Below, piece after piece: positions 5,239 to 6,370 of a stretch of DNA of 6,370 nucleotides. A model generated the notes under the pieces. That model was not told where the DNA came from. It did no database searches and worked only from the letters and a program-made list of their open reading frames with translations. The position numbers were made by a program, and so were the translations under genes. Position 1 is the stretch's first letter. The number at the start of each line of letters is the position of its first letter. Location: NCBI GenBank assembly GCA_016215145.1, contig JACRLA010000020.1, forward strand, positions 1-6,370, written 5' to 3'. Origin of the DNA: Chloroflexota bacterium (GTDB taxonomy: Bacteria > Chloroflexota > Anaerolineae > Anaerolineales > VGOW01).

Positions 5239-5241
5239 GAG
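5238..5241 (+). promoter_or_regulatory. Ribosome binding site of mtnP
   Basis: GGAG stands eight bases before the ATG at 5250 and supports that start. No other in-frame ATG, GTG or TTG occurs before the conserved core of the protein. Confidence 0.7.
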
Positions 5242-5249
5242 ACATCATC

Positions 5250-6149
5250 ATGCCCAAACGAACCACCCAACCACCCAACCACCCCACCACCCCACCACCT
5301 GTTTTAGGAGTCATCGGCGGCTCAGGTCTTTACAACATGCAAGGCTTGAGTGACATAAAAGAACATGCCATCACCACGCCGTTTGGCAAACCGAGCGATC
5401 CTGTTGTCGTCGGCACGCTTGCTGGAAAGCGCGTGGCATTCTTGGCGCGGCACGGGCGCGGGCATCGCTTCACCCCCACCGAAGTTAATTATCGCGCCAA
5501 CATTTATGCGTTGAAGTCGTTGGGCGTAGATCGAATCGTTTCGATCAGCGCGTGTGGATCGTTGCGCGAAGATTACGCGCCCGGTCACATCGTCATCCCC
5601 GATCAGATTTACGACAACACCAAAGATCGAGAGCGATCATTTTTCGGCGGCGGCTTGGTGGTTCACGTCGGCGTCGCCGATCCATTTTGCAACGATCTCT
5701 CCAAACAACTTTTTGACTCGACACAAAAAACCGGCGCGACGGTTCATCAAGGCGGCACGTTCATCACCATTGAAGGACCGCGCTTCAGCACGCGCGGCGA
5801 GAGCGAGACGTTTCGCAAATGGGGAATGAGTCTGGTCGGCATGACCGCCTCACCCGAAGCATTTCTGGCGCGCGAAGCCGAGATGTGTTACGCCTGCATG
5901 GCGCACGTCACCGATTACGACGTGTGGCATCACTCCGAAGAACCCGTCACTGTGGATATGGTCATCCGCACGCTCAACCAAAACACGGCGCACGCCCAGC
6001 AAGCGATTCTCAATTTAGTACAAACATTAGATCGCAAAGAGAAGTGCGAGTGCAACACCGCCCTTGCCGCCGCTATCATCACCGACCGCAAAAAAATTCC
6101 AGCGAAGGTGAAGAGCAAACTCAAACTGCTTACGGGGAAATATCTGTAA
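5250..6149 (+). CDS. mtnP: S-methyl-5'-thioadenosine phosphorylase
   Basis: Splits methylthioadenosine with phosphate into adenine and methylthioribose-1-phosphate, in the methionine salvage pathway; cytoplasmic. The 299-residue protein shows the family motifs in order: GVIGGSGLY (20-28), LARHGRGHRFTP (65-76), phosphate and substrate region SACGSL (100-105), VIPDQIYDNT (115-124), FITIEGPRFSTRGES (171-185), GMTASPEAFLAREAEMCYA (197-215) and VTDYDVW (220-226). The Met-Thr pair and the two Asp of TDYD follow human MTAP and favour methylthioadenosine over purine nucleosides; a purine nucleoside phosphorylase with mixed specificity remains possible. The first 17 residues (MPKRTTQPPNHPTTPPP) are a Pro/Thr-rich extension encoded by an octamer repeat. 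The gene has its own promoter and is followed by a long hairpin. Confidence 0.94.
   Translation: MPKRTTQPPNHPTTPPPVLGVIGGSGLYNMQGLSDIKEHAITTPFGKPSDPVVVGTLAGKRVAFLARHGRGHRFTPTEVNYRANIYALKSLGVDRIVSISACGSLREDYAPGHIVIPDQIYDNTKDRERSFFGGGLVVHVGVADPFCNDLSKQLFDSTQKTGATVHQGGTFITIEGPRFSTRGESETFRKWGMSLVGMTASPEAFLAREAEMCYACMAHVTDYDVWHHSEEPVTVDMVIRTLNQNTAHAQQAILNLVQTLDRKEKCECNTALAAAIITDRKKIPAKVKSKLKLLTGKYL
5261..5300 (+). repeat. Tandem octamer repeat inside the start of mtnP
   Basis: Five units of eight bases: AACCACCC three times, then CACCACCC and CACCACCT. They encode residues 5-17 of MtnP just before the conserved core. Since eight is not a multiple of three, gain or loss of one unit would shift the frame. 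Confidence 0.85.
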
Positions 6150-6164
6150 TAAAATTTCAAACTC

Positions 6165-6216
6165 CAAACTTCAAACTCCAAAGCGTTTTGTTTTGAGATT
6201 TGGAGTTTGAAGTTTG
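6165..6216. repeat. Long hairpin after mtnP
   Basis: CAAACTTCAAACTCCAAA (6165-6182) and its exact complement (6199-6216) form an 18-bp perfect stem with a 16-base loop. It starts 15 bp after the mtnP stop codon. The stem is AT-rich and followed only by TATTTAATG, so it may end the mtnP transcript, but it is not a typical GC-rich terminator. The right arm includes TTTGGAGTTTGA, also found just before the ATPase gene (3052-3063). Confidence 0.8.
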
Positions 6217-6222
6217 TATTTA

Positions 6223-6370
6223 ATGTTTACCTCTCGCCGCTACGAAGCAACTCTCCTCTCCTTCACGATCAGTTTCACGCTCGCCGCCTTCGCCGCGTTG
6301 ATGGTCGCCCCGGCGGCGCGAGTCGCGCAGTGGTCGGCGGCGGCACCGTCGGTTAGCTACCTCATCACGA
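6223..6370 (+). CDS. N-terminal part of a predicted membrane protein
   Basis: An open frame from ATG at 6223 runs 49 codons to the window end with no stop. After a short charged start (MFTSRRYEA) comes a hydrophobic stretch, about residues 10-31 (LLSFTISFTLAAFAALMVAP), fitting a signal anchor or first transmembrane helix. A segment rich in Ala and Ser follows. I do not recognise the family from this fragment. No Shine-Dalgarno sequence is obvious; the post-mtnP hairpin ends seven bases before the ATG. The start codon choice is uncertain. Confidence 0.6.
   Translation, partial: MFTSRRYEATLLSFTISFTLAAFAALMVAPAARVAQWSAAAPSVSYLIT

Noticed and set aside
4922..5249. Riboswitch (for example SAM-related) upstream of mtnP
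   Set aside because: The predicted promoter leaves a leader of only about 47 nt, mostly heptamer repeat, with no terminator or known riboswitch core. The hairpins lie upstream of the promoter.

Overview
The window reads as a stretch of a bacterial chromosome with moderate to high GC content. It is most likely from the Chloroflexota (Anaerolineae-like). That is an inference from four things: a DUF3662-FHA/FhaB-type FHA gene pair, a STAND-like ATPase with a P-loop-less partner ending in the 'W..RSG.F.F' signature, promoters lying directly against start codons, and spacers full of short degenerate repeats. No rRNA or tRNA gene, CRISPR array or transposase was found.

Layout. (1) 1-317, minus strand: the N-terminal third of selD (selenide, water dikinase). 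Its catalytic Cys codon is replaced by an in-frame TGA, and a SECIS-like hairpin lies just downstream, so SelD is itself a selenoprotein here. (2) 318-372: a compact divergent promoter region serving selD and the first FHA gene; both transcripts may be leaderless. (3) 373-1688, plus strand: a DUF3662+FHA protein (FhaA-like) and a membrane-anchored FHA protein (FhaB-like), separated by a spacer with a 16-bp direct repeat. (4) 1685-1823: an imperfect palindromic REP/MITE-like element inside a perfect 9-bp inverted repeat. (5) 1838-2923: an alpha/beta hydrolase with a complete catalytic triad. (6) 2924-3063: a spacer built of heptamer-like repeats, whose last unit supplies the Shine-Dalgarno sequence of the next gene. 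(7) 3064-4921: a STAND/ORC-like P-loop ATPase followed 4 bp later by a GTG-started partner that looks like an inactive STAND module with a basic tail. (8) 4922-5249: a gene-free region with several hairpins, ending in the promoter and leader of the next gene. (9) 5250-6149: mtnP (S-methyl-5'-thioadenosine phosphorylase), whose first codons are a tandem octamer repeat. (10) 6165-6216: a long hairpin. (11) 6223-6370: the beginning of a membrane protein cut by the window end.

How the genes fit together. SelD makes selenophosphate for selenocysteine synthesis and needs selenocysteine itself, which is an autocatalytic loop. The two FHA proteins are predicted phosphothreonine readers, of the kind that usually sit next to Ser/Thr kinase, phosphatase and cell-wall genes, but no such partner is in view. 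The ATPase and its partner look like a two-gene NTP-dependent module of the sort predicted in conflict or signalling systems. The hydrolase upstream could be an associated enzyme, but the link rests on proximity only. MtnP is a housekeeping methionine-salvage enzyme with its own promoter.
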